Under the pieces are notes generated by a model, which saw only the letters and a program-made list of their open reading frames with translations, was not told the origin of the DNA and made no database searches. 64,000 nucleotides of DNA, taken from assembly GCA_963204915.1 (NCBI GenBank), contig CAUJHS010000082.1, positions 210,156 to 274,155 of the forward strand, in the 5' to 3' direction. Source of the stretch: Planctomycetota bacterium. GTDB taxonomy: Bacteria; Planctomycetota; Planctomycetia; Pirellulales; Pirellulaceae. The stretch's first letter is position 1, and each line of letters starts with the position of its first letter. The position numbers and the translations under genes were made by a program. Below are positions 46,272 to 55,781 of the stretch, one piece after another.

Positions 46272-46492
46272 ACCTGCATTTTCAGTGCGGCCATAAAACC
46301 AGCGCAAGGAAGCGACGCCGTGAGGCGCGTCTTCGCCTTCCGTTGATTCAACGTACGGTGCTCGGATTTCTTAGGAGCGACGTGAGAAAACTTTTTATGG
46401 GTCTGGAACGACGCTTGCACATTACACCGTTAATTAGTGCGCGAACCACCCTTAAAGGGTTCTCAAAGTTTTAAAAAGGAGTTTCACTTCCC
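46272..46492. promoter_or_regulatory. Divergent promoter region between sigma factor and exported protein
   Basis: About 220 bases. It must contain two promoters; AAAAGGAG before the ATG at 46493 is a good ribosome binding site. An incomplete dyad (AACCACCCTTAAAGGGTT) lies close to it. Confidence 0.35.
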
Positions 46493-47161
46493 ATGGTTAT
46501 TCGAAATGCCCTTTTCGCTGTCGCCGTGTTCGCCATGGGCGTCGTGGGAATCGGCGCCGACCGATCGGCGGTCGCGCAACAAACGGCGGCGGGAGCCTAT
46601 GCCGCTCCCTCATACACATACAAATCGTCAACGATTTTTGAAGGCGCCGCCCGGGGAATGGCCGACATCGTTCGCTCTGCCGGCGCCGCAAACCTGATGC
46701 ACTCGGAGGCGGCACGCAACTATGAGGATGCGCGGACCAAAAGTCTTGATAATCGCCTGCGTTGGACGCAAACGTACTTCGATCAACGGCAGTTGAACAA
46801 TCAATATCGTCAGGAAATGCGAGGACAACGCCCCTCGACCGAGCAACTATTCCGAATCGCCAAAGAAAGAGCGCCGCAACCACTGAGCCCTAGTGAACTG
46901 GATCCATATTCCGGCGAGATTCGCTGGCCGAAAATTCTCCTCGCCGCCGACTATACCGACGACCGCGTAACCGTTGAAGATCTCATACAAAAACGCTCGG
47001 TCGACGCCGTCGGCATGACGATTGACGATCAAACGGCGCTGGGCACGGCTCTGAACTCTCTTGCCGAACGGATGCGAACGAACATCTCGGCGTATGATCC
47101 CAAGGAATATGTTGCGGCGAAAAACTTTCTTCAAAGCCTCGCCGCCACGACTGGGTCATGA
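46493..47161 (+). CDS. Exported protein of unknown function
   Basis: A 222-residue protein with a signal peptide (FAVAVFAMGVVGIGADRSAVAQQ). The mature part is helical and polar with repeated RNY/Q patterns (NYEDARTKSLDNRLRWTQTYFDQRQ). No enzyme motif is seen. It is 221 bases from the divergent ECF sigma gene and might be controlled by it. It precedes the HEAT repeat gene by 87 bases. Confidence 0.72.
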   Translation: MVIRNALFAVAVFAMGVVGIGADRSAVAQQTAAGAYAAPSYTYKSSTIFEGAARGMADIVRSAGAANLMHSEAARNYEDARTKSLDNRLRWTQTYFDQRQLNNQYRQEMRGQRPSTEQLFRIAKERAPQPLSPSELDPYSGEIRWPKILLAADYTDDRVTVEDLIQKRSVDAVGMTIDDQTALGTALNSLAERMRTNISAYDPKEYVAAKNFLQSLAATTGS

Positions 47162-47248
47162 ACTGTGTATTAATTAATGCTAAAGTCAGTTTATTTCATC
47201 ACAATACATTTAATTTAACTTGGAAACAGAAGCGCAAGGGAGCATCCT

Positions 47249-49030
47249 ATGCATCGCTATGTAAGGTCGTCGGTCAGTAGTTCATGCGTTGCAGCTCTTC
47301 TGTTCGCCTCGGGCGCAACGGCGCAACAACCGGGCCCAGGCGACCTGCAAAAAGCCGTGATCCAGCCCCTGTCGATCTTAGAGCAATTAAGAGATGCGAC
47401 TAAAGGACCGGCTCTCGCCGATCAGCTCGCTTTGGGTGAAGTTCAACAGGCCGTCCCCGCCTTGGCGAAAGCAATCACAGAGGACTACCCAACGGAAGTT
47501 CGATGGCGGGCCGAGCGCGCTTTGGGCGCTATCGGGCCAGGGGCGGCGGATGCGGTTGGCGGCTTGATCGCGAACCTGGCGGACTCTGACGAACGAGTCC
47601 GTGCGTACGCCTGCTATGCCCTCGGAAAAATCGACGCAGAGCCTTCCCAATCCGCCGTTCCAGGGTTGGTCGAACGTGTGACCGATGAAAACGCCGTGGT
47701 ACGCCGGGCGGCGGTTGACGCTTTGCTCGCGCTGCAACCCGATCGAAAGATCGTGCTTCCCTTGATGGCCCGCGCATTGCAGGACGCCGAGCCTCGTATC
47801 GTCATGGCGGCTGTACGGACACTCACAACCGAAGGTGCGGCGGCAGTCCCGTTGTTGGCGGAAGCACTGGCGGATGATAAGTCGGCCTATTGGGCGGTTG
47901 TCGCGCTGGAAAGTATGGGCCCGGAAGCGGCCCCAGCCACACCAGCGCTGGTAAAGCTCATATCGCATAACGACCCCGAAATTCGCATGGAGGCGCTAAT
48001 GGCACTCGCAGCCATAGGGCCCGAGGCAAAAAACGCGGCGCCGAAAATCGTTGAAATTCTTGAGAGCGATTCCGCAGAAGGCGTCCAATTCGCCGCGGCG
48101 TATGCGCTGGGTTCGATCGGAGCGGAGGATGACCGTGCAACCGCCGCGTTGACCCATGCGCTTCGCAGCGATACGCCTCTCCTTGCGATGCTTGGAGCTT
48201 GGGCCCTCGCCAAGTCTCGGCCCGATGACGCTCAACTCGGTGAAACGGCAGGTCAACTAATCGCGAACGGCCTGAAGTCGGACAATCCGACGTTACAAGC
48301 CGCGGCAGCGCGTGTCTTGGCTGACACTCGTAATACTTCCGAGGTGGCGACGACCGCCTTGTACGGCGCCTTGGTAGATGCGTCTCCGCAGGTTGCGATT
48401 GCCGCGGCGGACGCGCTCGCCGCACAAGGCGCGCACGCCGTTCCGTGGCTTACGGAGGCGCTGAAGAACGAGAAACTGCGTTTGTACGCAATGAACGTGC
48501 TCAAGCGAATTGGACCAGAAGCCAGCGAAGCCGTCCCCGCGCTTGCCAGCGCCCTGCAAAGCGATGATGCTGAACTCCGGCGCGAATTGCAGTTCACTTT
48601 GGCGGCAATTGGACCGGCGGCAGCGCCTGCGATTCCTCAATTAGTCAAGTCGCTCCGTGATGACGACCAAGAGATCCGTTATAGCGCCATTTACGCGTTG
48701 GGCCGCATTGGCGAACAGGCGAAAGATGCATGTCCCGAGTTGATCGAACTCTTGCAGAGCGACGACCAATTCACGCGGGTCGCCGCGGTATGGGCCATGA
48801 CACGAATTGACCCAGGTCGGCCTGAAATTGCCGAAGCGGGCGTACCACTTTTGTCCGAAGCCCTGCAATCGGAACGAGAACTACTCCGAGCGGAAGCCGC
48901 GGCTACGTTAGGCGAATTAGGAGACTCCGCGAAATCGGCGTTGCCGGCGTTGAAAGAAGCTTTGAATGATCCGAGCACCGAAGTGCGACAAGCAGCGCAA
49001 CGCGCCTTGGAGCGACTTGAGCAAAGGTAA
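47249..49030 (+). CDS. Exported HEAT-repeat protein
   Basis: A 593-residue protein with a signal peptide (VAALLFASGATAQQ) and then about thirteen HEAT repeats of 37-39 residues, for example AVPALAKAITEDYPTEVRWR, AVPGLVERVTDENAVVRRAA and AIPQLVKSLRDDDQEIRYSA. The recurring A-I/L-G-P-E/A-A motif at the helix junctions is the phycobilisome-lyase/HEAT pattern. Such solenoids bind proteins in the periplasm; no enzyme activity is implied. It probably follows the gene at 46493 in a transcript. Confidence 0.9.
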   Translation: MHRYVRSSVSSSCVAALLFASGATAQQPGPGDLQKAVIQPLSILEQLRDATKGPALADQLALGEVQQAVPALAKAITEDYPTEVRWRAERALGAIGPGAADAVGGLIANLADSDERVRAYACYALGKIDAEPSQSAVPGLVERVTDENAVVRRAAVDALLALQPDRKIVLPLMARALQDAEPRIVMAAVRTLTTEGAAAVPLLAEALADDKSAYWAVVALESMGPEAAPATPALVKLISHNDPEIRMEALMALAAIGPEAKNAAPKIVEILESDSAEGVQFAAAYALGSIGAEDDRATAALTHALRSDTPLLAMLGAWALAKSRPDDAQLGETAGQLIANGLKSDNPTLQAAAARVLADTRNTSEVATTALYGALVDASPQVAIAAADALAAQGAHAVPWLTEALKNEKLRLYAMNVLKRIGPEASEAVPALASALQSDDAELRRELQFTLAAIGPAAAPAIPQLVKSLRDDDQEIRYSAIYALGRIGEQAKDACPELIELLQSDDQFTRVAAVWAMTRIDPGRPEIAEAGVPLLSEALQSERELLRAEAAATLGELGDSAKSALPALKEALNDPSTEVRQAAQRALERLEQR

Positions 49031-49104
49031 AGAGTAAGTGCTTTTCAAAAAAGAACGCAGAAGCACGCTTTGCGGATTTGGAAACACGGAGTCGCTGGCA
49101 AGAT

Positions 49105-49380
49105 TTAGCTAGCGACGAGAAGCGATGCGTCACGCAAACGTCCGCCTGGTAGCCTGACTTGACCCAGGATTGTGCGGACGACATTTTGTCCCTTTCCGTC
49201 GGTCATTTTCATTTCGCAACCGACGTAATGGTAAATCGACGCTACGCCGAGACGAAATATCAGCCTCTCTGGCGATAACACCGCTTGGTGCGTCTCCGTA
49301 GGGTCAAAGTCTCGGTTCCTTCCACTCCCAGTTGTCGCCGAGATAGCGACGGCGGTATGCTGGGCTTGACGTTGAAGCAT
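49105..49380 (-). CDS. Possible small protein of unknown function
   Basis: A 91-codon frame from ATG at 49380 with plausible composition (HQAVLSPERLIFRLGVASIYHYVGC) between two plus-strand genes. It has no clear ribosome binding site and no recognised family, so chance is possible. Confidence 0.3.
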   Translation of the reverse strand: MLQRQAQHTAVAISATTGSGRNRDFDPTETHQAVLSPERLIFRLGVASIYHYVGCEMKMTDGKGQNVVRTILGQVRLPGGRLRDASLLVAS

Positions 49381-49424
49381 AGTGTGGAGCTCAAGTCATT
49401 TTCCCGCCAGAGGCGCCGACGCTA

Positions 49425-50705
49425 GTGAAGTCTGATCGTCGCGAGTTCCTTGAATCGCTCGGCGTCGCCGCACTCGGCGGACTCTTGCTCGATCGGGCGA
49501 ACGCCGTTGTGCACGGCGCGGCGCAATCATCGCCGCCAAGCGGTCCGCCCGCGGATCTGCCGCGCGACCTTCTCGGCGCCGAACAGGCGAATCTCGGGAC
49601 GTTGTATCCCGAGGTTTTTAAGCTGGCGGAACGGAACCGTTATGCCTTGTCGTTCCTGGAAGATGACTACCGCGACGTCGACGAATGGAAACGTCAGGCC
49701 CGTGCGAAAGTGTTTGAGACGCTCCTGTATCGGCCTGAGCCGGTCGATCCTGCTCCCCAACTCATCGACCGGGCCGACCTGGGTGACCACGTCCGCGAGA
49801 AGATCACTTTCCGCACGACAGCCGACTTTCGCGTTCCCGCGTATGTTCTCATTCCCAAGGGATTGAAAAAGCCGGCGCCCGCGATTGTCGATTTGCATTC
49901 GCATGGAGGAATGTTTCTGTTTGGCAAGGAAAAGATCATCGACTTCGGGACCAATCACCCTGCGATGACCACCTACCACCAGCGGAATTACGACAACCGC
50001 CCCACGGCGACGGCGCTTGTCCGGCGCGGGTACGTGGTCATCGTAATCGATGCGTTCATGTTCGGTGAACGCCGCGTTTTGCTGGACGAGGACATGGCGG
50101 CAGGTTATGACCGGGCGAAGTATTCGGTCGATCAGGTCGCCGCACTGAACGAGAAATGCCGGTCGAAGGAATCGACGCTGGCCAAGTCGCTCATTTTCGC
50201 CGGGCTGACGTGGCCGGGGATCGTCGTTCATGACGACCTGCGAACGGTCGATTACCTGGTCACGCGGCCTGAGGTCGATCCTGATCGAATTGGCTGTGTC
50301 GGTATTTCGATGGGGGGCTACCGTGCGATGTTTCTGGCGGGCCTCGACGATCGTATTCAGGCGGCCAGCGTGGTGGGCTTCATGTCGACCGTCGCGCCCA
50401 TGATCCACCGTCACGTCGACACGCACTCTTGGGTGCACTTTCTGCCGAACCTGCATCGCTGGCTCGACTGGCCCGACGTCGCGGCAATGCGGGCCCCCCT
50501 GCCGCTCATGGTGCAGCAATGTCGGCAGGACGCCTTGTTCCCACTGGCTGGTATGGAGGCGGCCAATGCGAAGATCGCCGCAATCTACGCAAAGGCTGGC
50601 GCGAAGGACCGCTTTGCCGACCGATTCTACGACGAACCTCACAAGTACACGCTCGCGATGCAGGAAGAAGCGTTCGCATGGTTCGATCGGCATTTGAAGA
50701 CGTAG
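49425..50705 (+). CDS. Tat-exported alpha/beta hydrolase
   Basis: A 426-residue protein starting with GTG at 49425. The N-terminus has a twin-arginine motif (SDRREFLESLG) and a hydrophobic stretch (VAALGGLLLDRANAVV). The catalytic serine sits in GISMGGYRAMFLA, and the triad histidine in DEPHKYT. The fold is that of dienelactone hydrolase/acetyl xylan esterase-type enzymes. Folded export through Tat suggests a cofactor-less but pre-folded enzyme acting outside the cytoplasm. The substrate is probably a carbohydrate or plant ester; inference. It precedes a PIG-L deacetylase by 78 bases. Confidence 0.82.
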   Translation: MKSDRREFLESLGVAALGGLLLDRANAVVHGAAQSSPPSGPPADLPRDLLGAEQANLGTLYPEVFKLAERNRYALSFLEDDYRDVDEWKRQARAKVFETLLYRPEPVDPAPQLIDRADLGDHVREKITFRTTADFRVPAYVLIPKGLKKPAPAIVDLHSHGGMFLFGKEKIIDFGTNHPAMTTYHQRNYDNRPTATALVRRGYVVIVIDAFMFGERRVLLDEDMAAGYDRAKYSVDQVAALNEKCRSKESTLAKSLIFAGLTWPGIVVHDDLRTVDYLVTRPEVDPDRIGCVGISMGGYRAMFLAGLDDRIQAASVVGFMSTVAPMIHRHVDTHSWVHFLPNLHRWLDWPDVAAMRAPLPLMVQQCRQDALFPLAGMEAANAKIAAIYAKAGAKDRFADRFYDEPHKYTLAMQEEAFAWFDRHLKT

Positions 50706-50783
50706 GCGTTGTGTTCCGTTGGCCGGTAGGCGACGATTGTGTCGTCGTGCCGAACGTCAGGTAAATGGTTTGCGAGGACTCCC

Positions 50784-51485
50784 ATGCGGAAGAAGGCTGC
50801 TCACGAAGCGCCGCCGCCGGTTCGCGACCGCGTGATTTTTGTGGGAGCGCACCCCGACGATATCGAACTGGGTTGCGGCGGAACAATTCAGGTTTTTATT
50901 GAACGCGGCTATCGCGTGCAATGCATCTTTGTCACCAAAGGTAATTACTCGGGATCGCCCTTTGTGCGCGAGGAAGAAAGTCTCACCGCATGCGCATTGC
51001 TCGGCGTGCCTCGCGAAAACATCACGTTTGGCGACTTTCCCGATACGCGTGTTCCTGAAAATGTCGAGACGATCAAATTTCTCCAGGATTCCTATCTACG
51101 ATCGTTTCAGGGCCGAGACGCAGTTGCGAACGACGTGTACGCAGCGTTCCTGCATTCGGCGAACGACATTCACCAGGACCATCAGGCGATTGCGCGGTGC
51201 GGCGTGACGGCGTTTCGGCATTGCCCTCGGATTTACGCTTACGAATCGCCTTCGAGCATTGGAGCTTTCAACCCGCGAGCCTTTCTGGCCATGACGCATG
51301 CCCACCGCGACTGCAAATGGGAAGCGCTGCAGCGTCACAAGAGCCAACTCGAACTGGAGCGGTATTACCTGGAGTACGAATCGATGTGCGAGTTGGCTCG
51401 CTTCCGCGGACGCCAGGGCGGCGTCGAATACGCCGAAGCGTTCGAAGTGATCAAAGAAGCGCTCGATCCACCGTCCCGGCTTTGA
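50784..51485 (+). CDS. PIG-L/LmbE family deacetylase
   Basis: From the ATG at 50784 it has 233 residues. The zinc ligands are in FVGAHPDDIELGCGG (His, Asp-Asp near residue 18-21) and the third in HSANDIHQDHQA. Enzymes of this family remove acetyl from N-acetylglucosamine-linked substrates, as in bacillithiol, mycothiol or GPI precursor synthesis. Substrate unknown. It lies after the Tat esterase, in the same direction. Confidence 0.88.
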   Translation: MRKKAAHEAPPPVRDRVIFVGAHPDDIELGCGGTIQVFIERGYRVQCIFVTKGNYSGSPFVREEESLTACALLGVPRENITFGDFPDTRVPENVETIKFLQDSYLRSFQGRDAVANDVYAAFLHSANDIHQDHQAIARCGVTAFRHCPRIYAYESPSSIGAFNPRAFLAMTHAHRDCKWEALQRHKSQLELERYYLEYESMCELARFRGRQGGVEYAEAFEVIKEALDPPSRL

Positions 51486-51526
51486 AGCAACGTGCCTGCG
51501 TCGCGAAACTGCGTCGGCGAACAGGG

Positions 51527-51970
51527 TCATCGCGGTTCCGAGTCGCTCAACCAGCGTTCGAGCCCGTCGAACACCTGCTCCATCTGGTTCGAGTGCATCC
51601 GGCCGAAATCCATCACATGCGATAGCAACCTGGGCAGCCAGCCTTGTGGCTCCAGATCAATTTCATAGCAAACTCGCACGCCTTCCGCCGTCTTCTCAAA
51701 GCTCCAAACTCCTCGGCCACGATGGAGTCCCGCCACGTAATCGATGACAATTTGCTGCTCGGCGACGGCGGCGATTTCGCAAACAAACCAACCGCCGGTT
51801 GGGCGGACTTCGATCTGGGAGCCAAGATGATTCGGAGTATTCCGTAGCACCTGCATTCGCAGTTTTCTGGGCCACCAACGATGATAGTTGTCGAAGTCCA
51901 GTACCGCTTCACGGACTTGTTCCGCGCTAAAGGGCAAAGTGCGACAATCATTCGCGCGAATACGTCTCAT
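51527..51970 (-). CDS. SRPBCC (START-like) family protein
   Basis: A 147-residue protein with the polyketide cyclase/START fold, e.g. FSAEQVREAVLDFDNYHRWWPR and VCYEIDLEPQGWLPRLLSHVMDF. The family binds hydrophobic ligands. I start it at the ATG at 51970 and not at the upstream TTG. It is convergent with the PIG-L deacetylase and precedes the GH5-CocE gene in the same direction on the minus strand by 45 bases. Role unknown. Confidence 0.72.
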   Translation of the reverse strand: MRRIRANDCRTLPFSAEQVREAVLDFDNYHRWWPRKLRMQVLRNTPNHLGSQIEVRPTGGWFVCEIAAVAEQQIVIDYVAGLHRGRGVWSFEKTAEGVRVCYEIDLEPQGWLPRLLSHVMDFGRMHSNQMEQVFDGLERWLSDSEPR

Positions 51971-52015
51971 CGAACTCAAAGCCTCGGTCGTGGTTGCAAA
52001 GGGCCCTATCGAAGC

Positions 52016-55000
52016 TTAATTCCCTGGGCGACACGGTTGCAGCCAAACCGAGTCCCATTTGGGTAACGACTCCGGCAATCGGAGATCGCTCGGTTGCACA
52101 ACGGGCAACACCAGGGAACTCGTGCGCTCTTTGCCGTCGTGAGCTATGCGAACTGCAAAGTCTCCCGGGAGCGCGTCAAACGCCCACGGCCAGGCGTTGA
52201 CCGCCCCTCCGGGACCAGAAACCGTCAGGCGGATGCGAGAGCCCGTCCGGAATACATGGGCGAAGGGCAACAATTCGATGCGCAACGAAGTCCATTCACC
52301 GGGAATGACCTTTTTGATCGCATCGGCAGTATGCAAGTGACGAGGCCGCAAGGGCGTTGAGGTTTCTTCGTCAAGCGCGCGGTGGCTCGCGCGCAGCCAA
52401 CCGCTTTGCACTAACATCTCTTGTCCGTCGGGTCGGACCTCGGAAAGTGTGACTTGCAGGTCAACGTCGTCGGCGTCGGCCACAATCCAAAGGTCGACCG
52501 AACCGGACCCGGCCATCACGGTTTGCTTTGTCAGAAGCTTCGAGGTGAAGGTCGCTTGATCCTGAACCGGCGCGGTCCACGTTCCTGGCGGTTCGGGGTC
52601 ATACCGCAAGCGGCTCGTAGCGCCGGTTCCATCATCTTTATCCGGCAGGAGGTCGATTCCGAGCACGAAGCGTTCGCCATCACCCGCGGCTGAGTAATCG
52701 GGCAAGGTAAAACGCCCTCGTGCATTGCCTTGATCGTCGGACTCCAGGAGGACCACGAAGGCGTTTTGCGCCTCATAGTCGGCAATGGCCTCCTGGTTTG
52801 TGTCGCCCAAATACACATCGAGAAATTTCACAATCTCGTCCCAGACGGCTCCCGAATAATATTGATGAAATCCATTGACCCCGATCAGCCTTACCGGCGT
52901 GCCGGCCGGGAAACGCTCGACGAGCGCAGCCGGTCGGCCGCCAACTTGCGGATCCTGCCATGACACTACCTGCAGTGTGGGCGTGGTAATCTTTGCAACC
53001 AACGGCTCAGCCGAGCGACCCTGCCAAAAGGCGCCGTCGAGGCGTTGGCTTTGGATCGTCTCAAGCAAACCCACGTTTTGACTTCGCAAAGCCTGGTTCG
53101 CGGCGCAAATGGGGTCAGCCTTGACTCGCTCGCTCAGTTCCTTACGGCGGCTGGGCCAGGCGTTTTCAACATCGCGGCCCGACGCCCAGATGTGTCCAAA
53201 GCCGATGTTTTGAATACCGCCGGGGTAGAACACATCGCGATAGAAGTCGCCTACGACCGACCCAGCCACGATCGCATCGAGCGACGGCGGTTGCGTCGAC
53301 GCAACGAATAACTGCGTCAGGCCGGGCCACGACTGGTCCCCTAAGGCGATGTCGTCCACCCAGGGCTGGGCGGCGAAGGCTTCAACCACGTCGTAACCAT
53401 CCAGCCACGTTAAAGGCTCCACGAAGTCGAACGCCCCGCCGGAACAGCCGCTGCCGCGCATGTTGACCCCCGCCACGGCGTAGCCAAGCTCCGAGAATTT
53501 TTCAAAGGGATTGTTCTGAAAACCGTCGGCGGTTTCGAAACTCGGCTGGTAACCCGAATAGGTAATCACGAGATCGTAGGGCCCTGCGCCGTGCAACTTT
53601 CGATCGGGCAGAACTACCCGGTAAGACAGCAGCGTGCCGTCTCGGGTTTTGATGTAACCTTGCGCGGGAGGGAGCGTCTGAGTGCGGTAAAAGCTTTTCG
53701 CAGGATGTTGCTCTCGATTCATAACGCGAACACGATGCGAGCCGGCTTCGTCCCCGTCGATGGTTACGGTATAGCCTTGGCCAGGCGCTACGTTGCGCAA
53801 GACAAGTGCACCCCGAGAGTCGGTTGAAGCGGTCGCTTGAAATCCGTTTGGCCCACGGACAGTGACTTGGGAATTCGGTTTGGCGTGGATGATATGAATT
53901 TGCTCCACGCTGCCGCGAACCGCCAGACGAGCCGTCGCGGCCGGCGATGTGGCCGCCGACGAATCCTTAGGGTTCGGTTTGGGCTGGCGCTTGTTCGACG
54001 ACGTCGGCTCTGCGGGAGTCGTTCCCGCGATGTCTTGACCCTTGTCGCGCCAGTATCGAAGAAAGTCCGCCACGCTGACCGTAAACGGTACGCCCGGCGC
54101 GGCGCCGAGTGGTTCGGCCCCGCGCTGATGTTCTTCGATCGTGTGGCCAAAGTAGTGACTGATCCACCCGTCGACGCGATCCTTGCCGCCGTCGACGAAC
54201 CGGTTCATTTCATCGAGCGTACAGGTCATCGGAAAAGTCTCCTCGACCACGAGCGGTTTTTCGATGTCGTACACGGCAAGCGCCGCGAGGGCCTGATCGA
54301 CTTTGTCTTTGTCCGGGTAACTGTGGATGCTGACAAAGTCGAAATGCTTCGCGGCTTCCGGCGAGTAGAACACCGGCTTGGCGTTTGGCCAGATTTGCGC
54401 CCAGGGGATTACGCCGACCGTGATGAGCGTTTTTGGATCTTGCTTGCGAATGGCGGAGGTCAGCTTCTTGGCCCAGGCTTCGGCGATTTCGGTGCTGGTT
54501 CGTCCTGCGGCAGCCTCGGAAATTCGCTGAACGAAATAAAAACCCGCGAGTTCACCGCCGACCCACCGTGGGTCGCCTTCTTTGGCTGGCCCGCCGATGA
54601 TCGGCTCGTTCATCAAGTCGTAACAGAATACGGCGGGATGACCGGCGCAGGTTTGGGCAATTGCTTGCCACCAGCGAGCCTGAACGTCCCACCGCTCGGA
54701 CTCGTCGAGCGCGTCGTACCAGGCGGGAATGTCTTGGAGTCGGTAACAACTTAGACCGGTGATGTCGAGGTACAAACCGTTTGCCTGACCAACATCGAGC
54801 AACCGGCGCAAACGGTCGAGCTGCGCCTGGTCAAATTCATTCGGCCCCTTCATATATGTGCCGAATTGAAGGTGAATCCGCACGACGTTTCCGCCGAGCC
54901 GGCGCATCTCGCGGAAATCTCGTTCGATGCGATCCCAGTCCTCGCGCCATGTGTCTTCGACCAACTTGCCGAACTCGCCGAGGTAGTTAAACCCCCATGG

Positions 55001-55198
55001 AGTGAAACGTTGACCCGAAGGGACAAGCACAAAGCGCCGCCCATCTTCCGAGATTTGCACTTTTTGCATGGACGACGGCTCCGACTCGGCGGCAGCCGTG
55101 GGCGGTGCACCCGCGAAAATGGTAAACACCGTAAGCGAAAGCGCCGCACACCCTTGGCATTGAAGCGAGGCAGACGTTCGCGCCTTTGAAATGCTCAT
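52016..55198 (-). CDS. GH5-type glycosidase fused to a CocE/NonD-type esterase
   Basis: A 1060-residue exported protein. A signal peptide (1 to about 37) is followed by a GH5-like barrel (about 45-400) with the acid/base E198 in DLMNEP and a nucleophile candidate E319 or E320 in VVEETFP. A short linker and a CnaB-like beta domain (about 430-495) come next. Then an alpha/beta hydrolase (about 505-815) has GDQSWPG with S623 as nucleophile and MRGSGCSGG; the C-terminal jelly roll (about 830-1055) completes the CocE/X-Pro dipeptidyl-peptidase pattern. The usual GxSxxG has an Asp in place of the first Gly. One chain thus may cut a glycan and remove esters or an acylated group from it. The family combination is one I do not know. 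Confidence 0.85.
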   Translation of the reverse strand: MSISKARTSASLQCQGCAALSLTVFTIFAGAPPTAAAESEPSSMQKVQISEDGRRFVLVPSGQRFTPWGFNYLGEFGKLVEDTWREDWDRIERDFREMRRLGGNVVRIHLQFGTYMKGPNEFDQAQLDRLRRLLDVGQANGLYLDITGLSCYRLQDIPAWYDALDESERWDVQARWWQAIAQTCAGHPAVFCYDLMNEPIIGGPAKEGDPRWVGGELAGFYFVQRISEAAAGRTSTEIAEAWAKKLTSAIRKQDPKTLITVGVIPWAQIWPNAKPVFYSPEAAKHFDFVSIHSYPDKDKVDQALAALAVYDIEKPLVVEETFPMTCTLDEMNRFVDGGKDRVDGWISHYFGHTIEEHQRGAEPLGAAPGVPFTVSVADFLRYWRDKGQDIAGTTPAEPTSSNKRQPKPNPKDSSAATSPAATARLAVRGSVEQIHIIHAKPNSQVTVRGPNGFQATASTDSRGALVLRNVAPGQGYTVTIDGDEAGSHRVRVMNREQHPAKSFYRTQTLPPAQGYIKTRDGTLLSYRVVLPDRKLHGAGPYDLVITYSGYQPSFETADGFQNNPFEKFSELGYAVAGVNMRGSGCSGGAFDFVEPLTWLDGYDVVEAFAAQPWVDDIALGDQSWPGLTQLFVASTQPPSLDAIVAGSVVGDFYRDVFYPGGIQNIGFGHIWASGRDVENAWPSRRKELSERVKADPICAANQALRSQNVGLLETIQSQRLDGAFWQGRSAEPLVAKITTPTLQVVSWQDPQVGGRPAALVERFPAGTPVRLIGVNGFHQYYSGAVWDEIVKFLDVYLGDTNQEAIADYEAQNAFVVLLESDDQGNARGRFTLPDYSAAGDGERFVLGIDLLPDKDDGTGATSRLRYDPEPPGTWTAPVQDQATFTSKLLTKQTVMAGSGSVDLWIVADADDVDLQVTLSEVRPDGQEMLVQSGWLRASHRALDEETSTPLRPRHLHTADAIKKVIPGEWTSLRIELLPFAHVFRTGSRIRLTVSGPGGAVNAWPWAFDALPGDFAVRIAHDGKERTSSLVLPVVQPSDLRLPESLPKWDSVWLQPCRPGN

Positions 55199-55529
55199 GA
55201 CTGACTCTTCTCCCTTGGCGGAAGCATGCGGTACGTCAGCACGAGTTTAGCCGAGGGAAGTCGCTTCGTCGAATTGCGCGGGCGGTGGCTGGTCAGACGA
55301 AAGACGTGGACTCGACGCGCCGTCGCCTTAGGCGTGTTCGGTCAGGTTGCGCCTTCGATTTTCGCCGCGATCTTGCGCGGCGCCCCTGATGCGCTACCCG
55401 GCGGGATATATATTTCGGCGCGCTTCTTGGCATGCGCAAAAAGATTCGGGAAACACGTCTCACGCGCAGTCGTCAATGCAATTTTACCCAGGAAATTCCG
55501 ACGAAAAGGAAGAAAAATGCACCGTCACC
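55199..55529. promoter_or_regulatory. Leader of the GH5-CocE gene and preceding DNA
   Basis: About 330 bases upstream of the minus-strand fusion gene. A weak ORF covers part of it on the plus strand but has no coding character. No clear element. Confidence 0.3.
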
Positions 55530-55557
55530 TTGAAATTGAACATTTGTTCAGTATAAT
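55530..55557 (+). promoter_or_regulatory. Promoter with LexA-type operator
   Basis: TTGAAA (55530-55535), a 16-base spacer and TATAAT (55552-55557) are close to the consensus for the housekeeping sigma factor. Within the spacer lies GAACATTTGTTC (55538-55549), which fits the GAAC-N4-GTTC box bound by LexA in Gram-positive and related bacteria. A purine-rich AGGAGG follows at 55561-55566. The operator call is inferred from similarity to that consensus. Confidence 0.6.
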
Positions 55558-55577
55558 AAGAGGAGGCGACACCAACG

Positions 55578-55652
55578 ATGAGATCCCCTGGGGTGAATAT
55601 CCGTGGCGATGCAAGCTTAGGATGCCTCTCGCCCATTCCGCGAGGGGTGTAG
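55578..55652 (+). CDS. Short ORF behind the LexA-type promoter
   Basis: An ATG at 55578 opens 24 codons, MRSPGVNIRGDASLGCLSPI..., ending in TAG at 55650. AGGAGG lies 11 bases upstream. It may be the truncated start of a SOS-controlled gene, or a real small peptide; I cannot tell. No family. Confidence 0.3.
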   Translation: MRSPGVNIRGDASLGCLSPIPRGV

Positions 55653-55781
55653 TTCAGCGATTACCGTGGCGAGACCGACAGGCAACCTGTTCCAAGAACA
55701 CTTTTCCGACGAAGGCTTGCTCGGCTCGTTTCGCGCCGTGGGTCTGCCCCTAGGTTGATTGATGCGATGCGTGTGTTCGCG

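Noticed and set aside
49527..50693. 388-codon minus-strand frame inside the Tat esterase gene
   Set aside because: An antisense shadow of a recognisable hydrolase with signal and triad; the translation is rich in Arg/His/Val as expected from the codon structure of the real gene.
55640..55700. tRNA-like stretch GGGGTGTAGTTCAGC
   Set aside because: It resembles the 5' end of a tRNA, but no anticodon arm, T arm or matching acceptor strand follows.
55226..55753. 175-codon plus-strand frame before the GC-rich block
   Set aside because: The translation is basic and irregular, lacks a good start site, and spans the clear promoter at 55530-55557. Probably noise.
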